A stretch of 64,000 bases of DNA from Cantharellus purpuraceus (GCA_025174535.1 JALBUN010000029.1:1-64000), one strand, 5' to 3'. Positions 45,422 to 56,091 are shown, counted from the stretch's first letter. Notes: generated from the sequence alone by a model not told the origin. Made by a program: numbers and translations.

Positions 45422-47252
45422 CTAACATACTCTCTGGTTCGTAAAAGCATCGGCCGCCTGAATAGCTTTAATCGCCAACGCAGTCGTTAGTCCGACGTTG
45501 GCGATCGTGGCCCCCGATGATCCGAGTTTGTATATCGAGCCCGTTGCCCACGACCCATTGTCGCACTGCATCGAAGCCAGCTTCCGGACATCTGCATCGC
45601 AAACAAGTCCAACCGTCGCAGCTGCCAATATACGCATCCCTAACGCGAGGGAGTCTGCCTCAACCTCAAATCGCTCCATGACACGCGCCTTGTAGACATG
45701 GTTGAAGCGCTGATGAACGGAAGGTGAACTCTGCATGAGACGGGAGAGGAAGAAGAGGAACGCCTCTGCTGTCGTGTAGTACATGGTTCCTTCTATGTAT
45801 GCACGGCAGACGAGGCATGAATATACCCAGTCAAGGGTGGACTCCAGTTCATGACCACGGCCGTTACGATGAAACAGGGTGAGAACGTTGACACACACGA
45901 CAGGGTCTATACACAGATTCAATGATGAGGGTGACAGATATGGTTGAATCATACCTAGTCGAGGACGAGAGTGATCAAAGTACACTTGCACTAGACCATC
46001 TTGATCACGAAACGAAAGCATCTCATCCATGATATGGTGTTTTGTTGTCTCGTCAACATCTGTCACAGTCAATGCAATAGAAGAAGTATCTAAATCATCC
46101 CTGAATATCATGGAGACGGTCACAGCCTGGAACTACACACAAGATGCTCTGCTCACGGGAACTGGTCCTTCCAGAACACTGCTGGGATTTTCGGCTTGGA
46201 ATGTGAGTCACGAAAGAAATTGGACAAATGAGGCGACAGGTTATAATCCACAAAGGACCTGCATGTCGTTTTTAGTCAAACCTTGCACAGGAGTCTAAGC
46301 TTACGCACCTGTCACCAGTGGCTTCTTGAATGAGAAGCGGCGTATAATTCTGTAATTATTCTGAGACGTGCGAGGAATGGGCTGTGCTTTCGCTTCTCAC
46401 CTCGTGCAAGATTACACCATCGGAAGTCACAGAAGTCAGGTTTTTCCTGTTCGTACGCAGGAAACTCTTGGCTCGTTCGATCTGGTCCCCACAGAGAGCC
46501 TTCAATTGTTGTGTCACATTGGTGATGTTGTCGAACACAATGCCGTGCATTCCAAAAGAGCGTGCAGTGATCACATTTTCAATCTTGTCGTCCACAAAGA
46601 TGGTATGAGCGGGGTCAATACTGGCCTGTGTCAAGACATGTTTGTAAAATCCCATGTGCGGCTTGCGTTCGTGTGCCTTGGCTCTGAATTGTGCACTGTC
46701 AACGGAATTATGTGTATGATTGATCAAAACTCACGAGATGAAGATCTCATCGAAGAGGGACCACTGGGAAGGATCTAATTTCTTCTTGACTACGAACCAA
46801 TCAGGAGCAGACATGTTGGACATTGCGAAGATTCGTCGTCCACTTGCTTTGATAGCTGTGATTGTTTCGATCAGAGTGGCATTACACTTCAAAGATTCCC
46901 GAACAAGTGAGAAGGAGTGAGCCACATTTTTGGCAGGCAAGCTATACTCCTTGGCCACTTGCTCGTAGACCTCCTCTTCAGTCAGGTTCCCCTTTTCGTA
47001 TTCGAACCAGATCGAGGAGCGAAGGATGTGCTTGAGGACAACAGAGGATATGGGAGATTTTGAAGACGAGGTAGAGTATGTGAAGAGTACGTCTCCAAGG
47101 TCGAATATGACATTTTTGAAGCGCAGAGTGTTCGGGATGCCTGCTAGATGCGCTGCAATGTGAGGGTGTGTGTATTGTGTAGTATTATCCTCATCACGGG
47201 TGATGTCGTGATTCGCAACAGATGGGTGAGTAAAATTGGCTGTCATATCCAC
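45422..47252 (-). CDS. HAD-like class II terpene cyclase (drimane-type sesquiterpene synthase family), copy 2
   Basis: Fusion of an N-terminal HAD-superfamily phosphatase-like domain and a C-terminal class II cyclase-like domain. This is the architecture of fungal enzymes that protonate farnesyl diphosphate to drimane skeletons, some of which also remove the diphosphate. Exon 1 (47252 to about 46735) has KNVIFDLGDVLFTYS (HAD motif I) and IFAMSNMSAPDW (motif II). After a short intron (acceptor near 46684 or 46696) come ERKPHMGFYKHVL (motif III Lys) and IFVDDKIENVITA (motif IV). Further exons read NYTPLLIQEATGD and SFVDYNLSPHLSNFFRD. After an intron (46102-46157) comes PDDLDTSSIALTV, matching the D-x-D-T-T/S protonation motif (central Asp codon 46089-46091). 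An intron at 45907-45954 precedes VVCVNVLTLFHRNGRGHELE. The end CDNGSWATG is QW-like; stop at 45422. About 530 residues, no break seen. The product is inferred, not shown. Confidence 0.87.
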
Positions 47253-48333
47253 GGATGGAGGGGTGACACGTATGCTTGTGTGCGATTATACAAAGGAACG
47301 AAAAGGTCAAGCTTTTGTATAAGGTGTTGCTAGCGCCCCCCGAATGGATATGGTTTAGTGAGACAAAACCTGAAGGCAGCCATCACCAATCTTATTCTTG
47401 AAGTTCCGAAGGAAATCTAATTTATCCCTGAAGCATGACCGCTGGAAGAATGAAAAGCTTACTATATTGCTGTTTAAACCCCGTTAGGGTTTGAAGGCTT
47501 GAGCGCTTGAGCGCTAACTGGCAGCACTGGGCACTCAGTACTCGGTGGCTTTGAGCGCTGGAAGTGCAGGGTATCCTCTTCAATCACTGCGAACACGGGA
47601 AGTAATGCAGGGCCAACAGCTATCTCGGGACGCTGGACCTTGAGAGGCTGAATGTGAAGTTCGCTACTACTTCATTGGAATTAGTTAGGCAGTTTCAGGG
47701 CATGCGGGGGACCAAGAACGAATATCAAGATCATAGATCTGGACGACCTAGTCAAGTTGATTATATCTGAACGGCGGCCCATGACGAAACAATATCCGTA
47801 TTTTATCAGACTCACATACGGTGCTGGTCTACAAAGATCATTTTAGTAACGCTAATTTCGTTCGCAACGTTAGTTTGCACTATCAAGAGAGGTTTGAGTT
47901 TCACTTCCTTTGTTAAAATGTATGTTTTGGGTACTCATTGTAAAGCTGGTATGGTTATTTCCTCTACTTTGTTTGAGGAAAGAAGGGGAGGGAACAGCTT
48001 TCCCAGTAAGGAAAATCAAGGAAGACACGATACTGGCAACCGTGTGAATATAGTGACGCAATTACACTGCGGAACTAGTTACACTTCGCCACTCATGAAT
48101 TTCAGTATTAAAGACATTTCCCAATACTTCGTGTAATGTCGCTACTCTGCCAGAGAAGATGGATACTAGTCTCAATCTCACTAAAATTCCCTATCTATCC
48201 GAGTTGACGGAGTGACGAACGGCCCAACGGGTGCCGTCACGAGGTCGGCAGTGCCCGGCCGGCTTACTTATACAAAGTGACGACTGCTGGAAGGCTCATA
48301 GAATCCTTTTGACCTCAAGTTGTAAGCACCCTC
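47253..48333. other. Divergent promoter region between terpene cyclase copy 2 and glyoxalase I
   Basis: About 1.1 kb shared by two divergent genes. A GAGCGCTTGAGCGCTAACTG stretch near 47500 is a short direct/inverted repeat. An open frame at 47894-48136 (+) has no recognisable motif. No clear TATA box close to either start. Confidence 0.5.
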
Positions 48334-49227
48334 ATGCTTCCTTTTTCTGCTAGAGCTCTCACACGTACCACTTTACTTTCGCTTCGTCCAGCACTCTCAT
48401 TCATCAAGGAGCACATCCCTGCTTGGCATTCCATTATCACGACTCGCAACATGGTTCGCACAGCCGAAACTGCGTCTTTCCAGGTAAGATGTACTCTATG
48501 AATCTGATTAAGGCTAATCTGACCCTGCAATGACATGCAGTTCAATCATACTATGATTCGTATCAAGGATCCCAAGGCCTCTCTGAAATTCTACCAAGAG
48601 GTGCTCGGGATGGAGCTCGTGTCTGGTAGGTTCATCAACACGCCACACTATTAACAAACCTTAAATTATACAGAGAATAAATTCAGCGACTTCACGCTTT
48701 ACTTCCTCGCGTTTGACCATTCAGGAGGCACGCAAGACATGCAGGAGAAGAAGGCGAATAGGACAAACCGCGAGGGTATGCTTGACGCGTATGACTGAAT
48801 GGTCATTTGCATGGTGCCCTTATTCGTTGGCATGCAGGTGTGCTGGAGCTTACTCATAACCACGGCACGGAGACGGATCCTGAGTTCAAGGGCTACGCTT
48901 CTGGTAATAGTGACCCCGGTCGTGGCTTCGGTCACATTGCGTGAGTTTATGAGCCATACACTCCAGGTTTCATATCTCTCTTACCGTCGTTTTTTATAGG
49001 ATCTCTGTTGATGACGTTGAAAAGGCTTGTGAAAGATTTGAAAAGCTTGGAGTACCGTTCAAGAAGAGGCCTACGGATGGCAAGATGAGGCACATCGCAT
49101 TCATTTTGGACCCTGATGGGTATTGGGTTGAGGCAAGTTTGTTATGTTGTAAAAACAAATAAGCAGTCAGCGTTCTCATGATATCTTTGTGCTGTAGATC
49201 GTGCCGACGAAAATCAACTTGGATTAA
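48334..49227 (+). CDS. Glyoxalase I (lactoylglutathione lyase)
   Basis: Converts the methylglyoxal-glutathione hemithioacetal to S-lactoylglutathione. Six exons. Exon 1 has two in-frame ATGs, 48334 and 48451. The longer form adds [20 protein letters not shown] and about 20 more residues, rich in Arg, Ser and Leu without acidic residues at first, a plausible mitochondrial presequence. The shorter form starts [11 protein letters not shown]. Core: [92 protein letters not shown], ending KINLD at 49225-49227. The metal ligands expected for the family are visible: His of NHTM (Gln in animals), Glu of ELTHNHG, His of GFGHIA, Glu of WVEI. The last intron starts GAG|GCAAGT, a GC-AG intron. A decayed tandem copy follows at 49696. 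Confidence 0.94.
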
Positions 49228-49695
49228 ATTTGATTTTGAAAGAATATGGAGAAGTAAGACAAGAAACAGCTAAGGTTTCTTGTACATTTTTGCGCAACTC
49301 TGAAGGCCGCGAATGTACAGCTACAAAGACGATGGCGACCATGTCAAATGTCAATTATGTTTTCTTATCCCTGTCGGAAACCTCGCTTCGCGTGTACCTA
49401 CGTCTATTATACGGGGTAAAGGTATCGACTCCAGCATCCATTCCTGGATTCAAGAAGATTATCTGGTGCTTTTCGTACCTAAGCATGCTGCCCTGATTCC
49501 CCCTTACCATTTGCACGGTTCTTCTTACTGTAAAGGACAGTGGTATAAGATTGGCTTCATATGCAACTGGCAGTGCCCAACCGACCAACTCGGACTCAGT
49601 CACCGGCGGTAAATGATGCCAGTGGGCAATCATCCAGTGATGCGGTATTCCTCTATATATGATGCCTCAATCACTGAGCATCCAGTGGGATAACC

Positions 49696-50395
49696 ATGTT
49701 TCTTTGTTCTGTCAACGCTCTCACACCTACCACTTCAAGCTCGCTTCGTCCAGTACTCATTCACTAAGATAGAACCGAGCTCTTAATTGGTATTCCGTCA
49801 GTCCATAACCACGACTCGCAACATGGTTCCACGACAAAAACGGCGTCTCTCCAGGTAAGGTGGTGATTGATCTATGCACCTGAAAATCGCTGATCCAACA
49901 CACCCGATCAAACTATATCTCTCATGACGGATCCCAAGCCTTTTGTGAAATTCTACCAAGAAATGCTTGGGATGGAGCTCATCACTGCGTTGACCAGGTT
50001 TAGTTTTACATCAGATAGAGAAAAGGCAGTTAGTGACTTCACGCTTTACTTCTCCGCATTTGATCTGGAGGTATGCAACAAGGCGAATAGGACAACTATA
50101 AAGGGACAGCGGTTGACACATAAGACTTGAAGCTTGATGATCGGTACTACATGCCCTTATTCGTTGACTTGCAGGTGACTCCCACAACCACGGACGGAGA
50201 TGGCTTCTGGGTCCAACGGCTGTGCCTCTGGTAACAGAGAACCTAGCCAGGGCTTATGAGTCAATGTACCACATACTCCAGGTTCATTTCTGTCTTAATG
50301 GCAAACGTTACAGATGACGTTGAAAAGGCTTGTGAGCTTGAGTTACTCACTTGTCATGCAGATGCCTGCGAATGGCGAAATGAGTCCTCTTAGGC
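49696..50395 (+). pseudogene. Glyoxalase I, decayed tandem duplicate
   Basis: Follows the intact gene by 470 bases and is collinear with it from the presequence (MFLCSVNALTPTTSSSLRPV) on. Recognisable parts are DPKPFVKFYQEMLGMELITA, SDFTLYFSAFDLEV and KANRTT; later CACAACCACGGACGGAGATG and TGACGTTGAAAAGGCTTGTGA survive only as nucleotides. Stop codons in the presequence, frameshifts and loss of the C-terminal metal-ligand exon show it is dead. Confidence 0.88.
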
Positions 50396-51294
50396 CCTGA
50401 GACAATCTTTTTCCGCTTTTTATGGGAAATCGGGCAAACTCATGCTAGATATATTGTGGCCAGCAAAACTCAGCCTGGCCCAAGTTTGAAAGGAGATGAA
50501 GGAAATAAAACAGCAAAAACAAGGATTACATTCCTAAGTTTGAAGGATTCAAATGTACAAATGCAAAGTCGATGCTGACGACTGTCAATCATTGTGGTTT
50601 TTTCTAACCCCGGCTGGAAGCTTGGCGCGGCATGCGCACTGTTGTTATACGAGGTCAATCCATCGACTACATGGCATCAACAACCTCGGTTGATACATCA
50701 GACTAACTTGCACTTTCAGGAAAGTGACAATCGTTTCTGTACAGTGTAAATGATGCTACCATTCCAAGAATATGTAATAAGCTTCATAACAAAGGAACTA
50801 ATGCGAGAACCTCCTTGTACAAATGTGCTATACCGGGTCTCACGGTGAAGCTTTTCCAAATAGATTCCTGGCATCTCGAGGGAATCGGGGGTAACGGCTG
50901 GCAGATTGCGCAAAATACATCCGTCACAAGCCTTTGTACGCGTACTTGATTCTATGACCTTGAAAGCCTCAGAGGGTGTAGATGAGATCGCCATAGGAAG
51001 GTAGTTACTTTGTTGCTTGTTCATCAATGAACAACGTTTCAAATGGTTTGTCATCTTGAAGGCGACCACGCTAAGTATGTGCTGAATGACCTGCATGGGC
51101 GGCTGGCAGAGCGCGCAATTCGTGTACGCAGATTCGGCTTCTTTACTAATGCGTCAGCCTCATAGGCTATATAGATGATGAATCAGAGATTGCCGTAAGG
51201 TAAGACATACCTTATTGCTTATCCATCAATCTATCACAAGTCGTCTATATAATCAGAGATATGCTAGGTAACTCAACCAGCGTGTACCTCCTCC
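50396..51294. other. Upstream region of cupin gene B with a diverged tandem duplication
   Basis: Two segments, about 50890-51040 and 51095-51235, resemble each other: both contain GGCTGGCAGA(T/G)(T/C)GCGCAA and later CTCA(G/T)AGG..GTAGATGA and TT(G)TTGCTT(G/A)TTCATCAAT-like words. It may be a duplicated promoter piece. No gene recognised. Confidence 0.4.
51246..51252 (+). promoter_or_regulatory. Probable TATA box of cupin gene B
   Basis: TATATAA 43 bases upstream of the ATG at 51295. Confidence 0.5.
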
Positions 51295-52027
51295 ATGTCT
51301 ACATCTGAAATCCCTCCTCTCGCCAGAAGAGTCGTCACTGGAACCGATGACACGGGCAAGTCAAAAGTCTTGTATGATGATACTAAGGGAAACATCACGT
51401 AAGTTCACTCGCCATATGGAAAATGTCTGGGTCTCTCAATCATACACCAGAGCATATCCAACTGGCAGCCGGTAAATGACTGCTGTATATAGGTCACTAC
51501 AAAAGAACTAATTGACACCTTTTCTGAAATAGGTTTCAAACTATCTGGTTCACAGATGAGGTTCCCGCGGACTGCTCCCTTGAGACAAGTGAGGATCCGA
51601 CAGGAAACCAGACGTTTCGGATCAGTAACGATGGATCGGTAAGAGCGTAGCGCCTCTGAGCAGAATAATCTAATCAACGCTACTTGCCTTGTCTTCCTCT
51701 TCTCTCCCCACAGGTAGGTACGATAGTATGGATGCCACCAGGCGCGTCCGCACCAATGCATCAGACGAAATCCATCGACTATGCAGTTGTCCTTGAAGGT
51801 GAAATTGTACTTCAACTCGAGAAGGGCAGTGAACGCCTCTTGCATACTGGGTATGTTGTCTCTCCAAGTGGTCAATCGTGGCACATGGTACCTTCTCACG
51901 ACTGTACAGAGACGTTATCATCCAGCGTGAAACCATGCATGCCTGGCATAATCGACACCCCACGAAGTGGTCGAAACTGTTCTTTGTATTGGTTGCTTCG
52001 AAGAACTCGAAGAGTAATTCTGGTTAA
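51295..52027 (+). CDS. Cupin-domain protein, copy B
   Basis: Paralogue of the cupin gene at 12656-13413 with the same four-exon structure. Exon 1 (51295-51398) reads MSTSEIPPLARRVVTGTDDT. Exon 2 (51533-51638) has TIWFTDEVPADCSLETSEDP. Exon 3 (51714-51870) has MPPGASAPMHQTKSIDYAVV and LEGEIVLQLEKGSERLL. Exon 4 (51912-52027) has DVIIQRETMHAWHNRHPTKW and ends KSNSG. The last intron (51871-51911, GTCAAT...AGAG) has a weak donor, but copy A requires the same joint and reading on would give a frame without the R-E-T-x-H-A-W-x-N motif. The cupin core keeps His in PMHQTK and HAW. About 185 residues. Function unknown; the family is frequent in fungal metabolite clusters. Confidence 0.85.
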
Positions 52028-52625
52028 ATTCCGGGAAGATGAACGGTGCGACAGTATTATTTATGATCCCTGTCGTCTGTAGTACCAGCTTCACCGGGAA
52101 TGGTGTACTGAAAACATTGATGCAGTGTTTGAAGGTTCAGTCTTTGGTAAATACGCTGAGACACATTTACAAAACGATCGTCAACTATCATTCCAATCAC
52201 AGGATTATGGTGTTCTAATTGCATGAATAAGCTCCTACTGATACTGAATTCAAGCAGGAGAGCCGCGACTCCAACAGGGGCTATTCAGGCCGCAAAGAAA
52301 TGCAAAATGACTGTATTTAGAAGCTTGCTGTAAGGTGAATTTTGAATAAGGATATACGGACAACCAAAAAGCGAACAATTCTCTTGTGACCATATCAAGT
52401 CGCTTTCACAAGCAACATTGTCGCAAAAAGATGATAGCACACGCCGGCATCTAGATGCTTTGTAAGGAGGGTCTGATTAAGTCCTACAAAACTCTCTTAG
52501 ACTGATAGGTTATGGGCCCCGCCATAACTAAATCTATTGAAATTGTCATTTATCTAACCCATATTGAATCCACCTACTCAAAGTTGCCAACAATGTTAAA
52601 CACTGCAAACACATATAAAATCCAC
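52028..52625. other. Unassigned region at the left edge of the second transposon island
   Basis: No gene recognised. 52398-52468 matches 13835-13905 in inverted orientation (both contain the CGCAAAAAGATGATAGCA word and GCCGGCATCTA). The transposon sequence begins close to 52600. Confidence 0.5.
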
Positions 52626-53794
52626 TAAATGGTGATGACTACACTGCATGGCAACAATGCCTTGAGTGGATGCTCAATGACCTAGACCTATGGGAGGTGA
52701 CCATGGGTACAGAGATAGTTCTGGAGCAGTCACCCCAGCAGAACAACAGGTGATCATGGAGTGGAAGAGGAAGGACAAGAAAGCTAGAAAGGAGGTTTGT
52801 CTGAGGATCTTACATCAGAATATGACTGCACCAGACATTTGGACCAGACTACAGAGGATCTTTGAGTCCAGAGCAGTGGTTGGCATTGTCAATATATGCT
52901 GATACTTCTTCTGAACATTTGCTAAAAATGGCACAAACATGATTGCATGGATCCTAGATGAAGATCAATCCTAGAAAAGTGGAGCAGTTCATCAAATGGC
53001 ACTGAAAGCCAAAGTGGATCACTTGGGTGCTACAAAGGGAAAGTGTCATAACTGCAGAAAGAAAGGACATTACATGAAGGATTGTTGGGAAAAGGGTGGT
53101 GGAAAGGAGGGCCAGGCACCATCATGGCTCAAGGAGCCAAAAGATAGAGATGCTGCTAAGCAAGTTGATGAGAGTGACTTTGCATTCATGTTATGATTAT
53201 ATTCATTAACACCCAGATCCTCATCCAATCCACTCAGATCCTCATGCACATGAAATCTATACTTCATTTGGAAACCATCACATCTCCATTTATCTGTCTG
53301 ATTGTCGCCGCTGAATCTCACCCATCCATCTCCGGTTCCACTGATGCATCAGCATCACCATAGGAACCCAGACATCTGTCCCTGTCGGACTCAGACATAT
53401 TCATGTAAGGCTGTTGGCCTCAGAGACCCATCACCAGAGTAATTATTATTAGATTTCAAATATGTATTTAAGTTGCCCAACTGGGGACTTCATTCCCAGT
53501 TTGAATATCAAATCACACCTAGTTCCTAAGTCCAATCCTAACAATCTAAGTCATACTCCATCTCTGAAATCTCAGACACCAGTATAAGTGAGGACACAGC
53601 ACATAAGCTGAAGCCAAGTCCATTCTGACCCCCACGATGCACCCTGACTCCTGCTCCAACTCCGACCCAATCTCTGACCCCCAATTGGACCTAGTGTGTA
53701 ACAATTCATGACAACTGAAGTTGTACTTGCATCCATATTGGCTTCTGATTGGCTTGCCAACTCAACAGCCACAACTCATATCACTTGCAACAAG
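52626..53794 (+). pseudogene. Ty1/copia element 2: gag and start of protease, twice interrupted
   Basis: WQQCLEWMLNDLDLWEVTMG and, after a frame change, RKDKKARKEVCLRILHQNMT, IWTRLQRIFESRAVVGIVN are a copia-type gag of a group common in basidiomycetes. A CCHC knuckle, CHNCRKKGHYMKDC, lies at about 53047-53090. The frame continues to DESDFAFM, is interrupted by a solo LTR (53189-53703), and resumes TTEVVLASILASDWLANSTATTHITC (protease start, D/N-S-x-A-T-T-H-I type). It is then cut by the family-I LTR at 53795. Confidence 0.85.
53189..53703 (-). mobile_element. Solo LTR type A in copia element 2, target duplication ATTCA
   Basis: 515 bp; plus-strand ends TGTTATGATTATATTC and GTGTGTAACA. ATTCA at 53184-53188 is repeated at 53704-53708. 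Excision rejoins the copia reading frame. Confidence 0.92.
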
Positions 53795-54306
53795 TGTTAC
53801 GCACTAGGTCCAATTGGGGGGTCAGAGATTGGGTTGGAGGTTGGGTTGGAGTCAGAGTATGTCGTGGGGGTCAGAACGGACTTGGCTTCAGCTTATGTGC
53901 TGCGCCCTCACTAATACTGGTGTCCGAGATTTCAGAGACGGAGTACGACTTAGAGAGTTAGGATTAGGAACTAGGCATGATTCAATATTCAAACTGGGGA
54001 ATCAAGTCCCCAGTCGGGCAACTTAAATTCATATTTTGAAATCTAATAATAATTACTCCGGTGATGGGTCTCCAAGGCCGACGGCCTTTCATGAGTATGT
54101 CTGAGTCCGATGGGGATGGATGTCCAGGTTCCTATGGTGATGCTGATGCATCAATCGGAACCGGAGACGGGTGGGTGGAATTGGCGGTGACAATCGGACA
54201 GGTAGATGGAGACATGGTGGTTTCCAAATGGAGTATAGATTTCATATGTGCGGGGATCTGAGTGGATTGGACAGGGATCTGGATGTTAATGAATATAGTC
54301 ATAACA
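53795..54306 (+). repeat. LTR type A of family-I element 1
   Basis: 512 bp, TGTTACGCACTAGGTCC ... AATATAGTCATAACA, inserted in the copia protease. The left target site would be ACAAG (53790-53794). Followed by the purine tract (minus strand AAATGGAGAGATAC) and the antisense extra gene. Confidence 0.9.
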
Positions 54307-54408
54307 GTATCTCTCCATTTAAGGCCGAGCCCCTGAGGCCTCATGTCCATGGATTGAATAGGTGAGATGGTTGGGTGCAGTCAGAGTTATACTGGGGGTC
54401 TGGAGACA

Positions 54409-54417
54409 TATAAAAGG
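54409..54417 (+). promoter_or_regulatory. TATA box of antisense extra gene, family I copy 3
   Basis: TATAAAAGG, in the same context as the other copies, about 31 bases upstream of the ATG at 54448. Confidence 0.6.
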
Positions 54418-54447
54418 AGGGGCGTGATTGAGGTCTTATCCTCAACG

Positions 54448-56091
54448 ATGTCAAACCCTTTGGCAAGCATGAGCGTGGCCGAGCTTGAGCAGTTGCTCTT
54501 GGCCTGATGGAAGGAAGAGGAAGAGGAGTGGAAATGGAAAGAGGAGGAGGAAGCAGAACAGAGACGGAAGGAGGAGGAGGAGGCGGAATGGAGACGCAAG
54601 GAGGAGGAGGAGGCAGAACAGAGATGCAAGGAGGAGGAAGAGCAGAGGCAGAAAGAGGTGGTGAAGATGGAACGGAGAAGGAAAGAGGAGGAAGCGAAGG
54701 CCGAGAGAGCCTGCAGGGTCAAGGAACTTGCGGCCGCAATGGAGGCCGTGAGACTGAAGGAAGTGGAGGAGCAGGCACACAAGCTAGAAGCCGCCATGGA
54801 GGTAGAGGAGGAGGTGACCAGGGCAGGGGCAACCAGTCCAGGAAGTCTGAGTGTGCCGATATGGACAGGGACCCCTGAAGTTGCCATCATCTCCGTTACA
54901 CAGACGGAGACAACTCATCTGAAAACTGTCACTGCGGAGGACTCGCCATTACGTCCATGGGCACGGCCATTATTTGGATTGGGTGCAGCTGAGGAAGATG
55001 AAGCGGCGGAGGTGGAGAGGGCGGAGGTGGAGGCAGATCCCGATGCCAATATGGAGCTCGATGCAAATGCAGAGCCTGAGGCGGGTGTGGATGTTGGGAT
55101 GGATGCAGAGCTGGATCCCACTTTGAATTCTTACAAGGAGATGGCTTGGGTAGCCGCAGTCGAGGCTCGCAAAAGAGCGGAGCTCTATGCCGCTACCACC
55201 AAGAAGAATCTTGACGTCACGGTCTTTTCATTGAAGGCGTACCCGAGTGCTGATACAGAGAAGCGGGAGGCGGATCGGAGGGTCATATGGTGCAAGGCGG
55301 AGAGTCGCGTGTTGGTGACCTGTAAGAAGGAGCTGCGTGTCGCAAGGTTGGCGATCCAGCTTCGCAAGCACGAGATGGAGAAGGCGGCAGCAGAACAGCA
55401 GGACAAGGAGGAGGAGAGGGAATGCTTGGAGGCCGCATCGAGAAGGGGCAGACCACCCAAGGCTCTGGCTCCAGCGGAGCCATTTGGCAGGCCCGGCGTA
55501 ACTTGCGACTTGTGTCGTGATGCGGGCATGGAGTGCGTGTGGCCTACCGGCCCAACTCGCCGACTTCAGTCCTGTGATTGTTGTCGGGGTCGGAAAGGAG
55601 GGTGTAGGATTGATGGAAAGTTCAATCCCCGGAGTCGGAGCGTCAAGCCCCGACTAGTGGTACAAGGAGGGGCAGAGAAAGAATTGGAAGGTCATCTGAC
55701 CAAAAAGCGGCAGATGGAGACAGGTGCTGTGGCAGCCGGGGGTAGCAGTGTTGGATTGGGAGGGGCAACGACTGGTGCAGGTATGGGGTGCGTCTCTGTG
55801 CCCAATAGTACTGTGGGCCAGCTTATCCAGCTGGTTAACCTGCAGTCGGAGCACCTCTGGTGGATGGAGGGGTTGCTAGTGGACTTGGTGAAGACGATGA
55901 AATGAAAGGAGGTTCTGGAGGGTCGGCGGACAGCCAAGTTACGTCAGTTGCGGAAGTTCATGGCCCCTTTGGACAAGGATTTGGACATGGGGGATGAGAA
56001 AGATTGGGTGTCGGATGTAGAGAGTGATGATGAGTTGGAGACAGAGCCTGAGGTAGATAAGGGGAAGGGAAAAAGGAAACGTGATGTATAA
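54448..56091 (+). pseudogene. Antisense extra gene of Ty3 family I, copy 3, with complete Zn2Cys6 cluster
   Basis: Starts MSNPLASMSVAELEQLLLA; a TGA follows immediately (54507) where copy 4 has CGA. E/R-rich repeats lead to ERRRKEEEAKAERACRVKEL, AAAMEAVRLKEVEEQAHKLE. From 54658 to 55905 the frame is open. It includes a Pro/Thr linker, an acidic segment (AEVEADPDANMELDANAEPE), a conserved helical block (SYKEMAWVAAVEARKRAELY), SRRGRPPKALAPAEPFGRPG (AT-hook-like), and CDLCRDAGMECVWPTGPTRR followed by LQSCDCCRGRKGGCRIDGKF. All six cysteines are there: C-x2-C-x6-C-x12-C-x2-C-x6-C. A helical stretch (GQLIQLVNLQSEHLWWMEGL) and an acidic tail follow, with a TGA at 55903 (copy 4 has CGG). The normal stop TAA is at 56089-56091. 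Confidence 0.78.

Noticed and set aside
51670..51963. Minus-strand open frame across cupin gene B
   Set aside because: Shadow of the cupin exons; the plus-strand frame shares exon structure and protein motifs with the paralogue.
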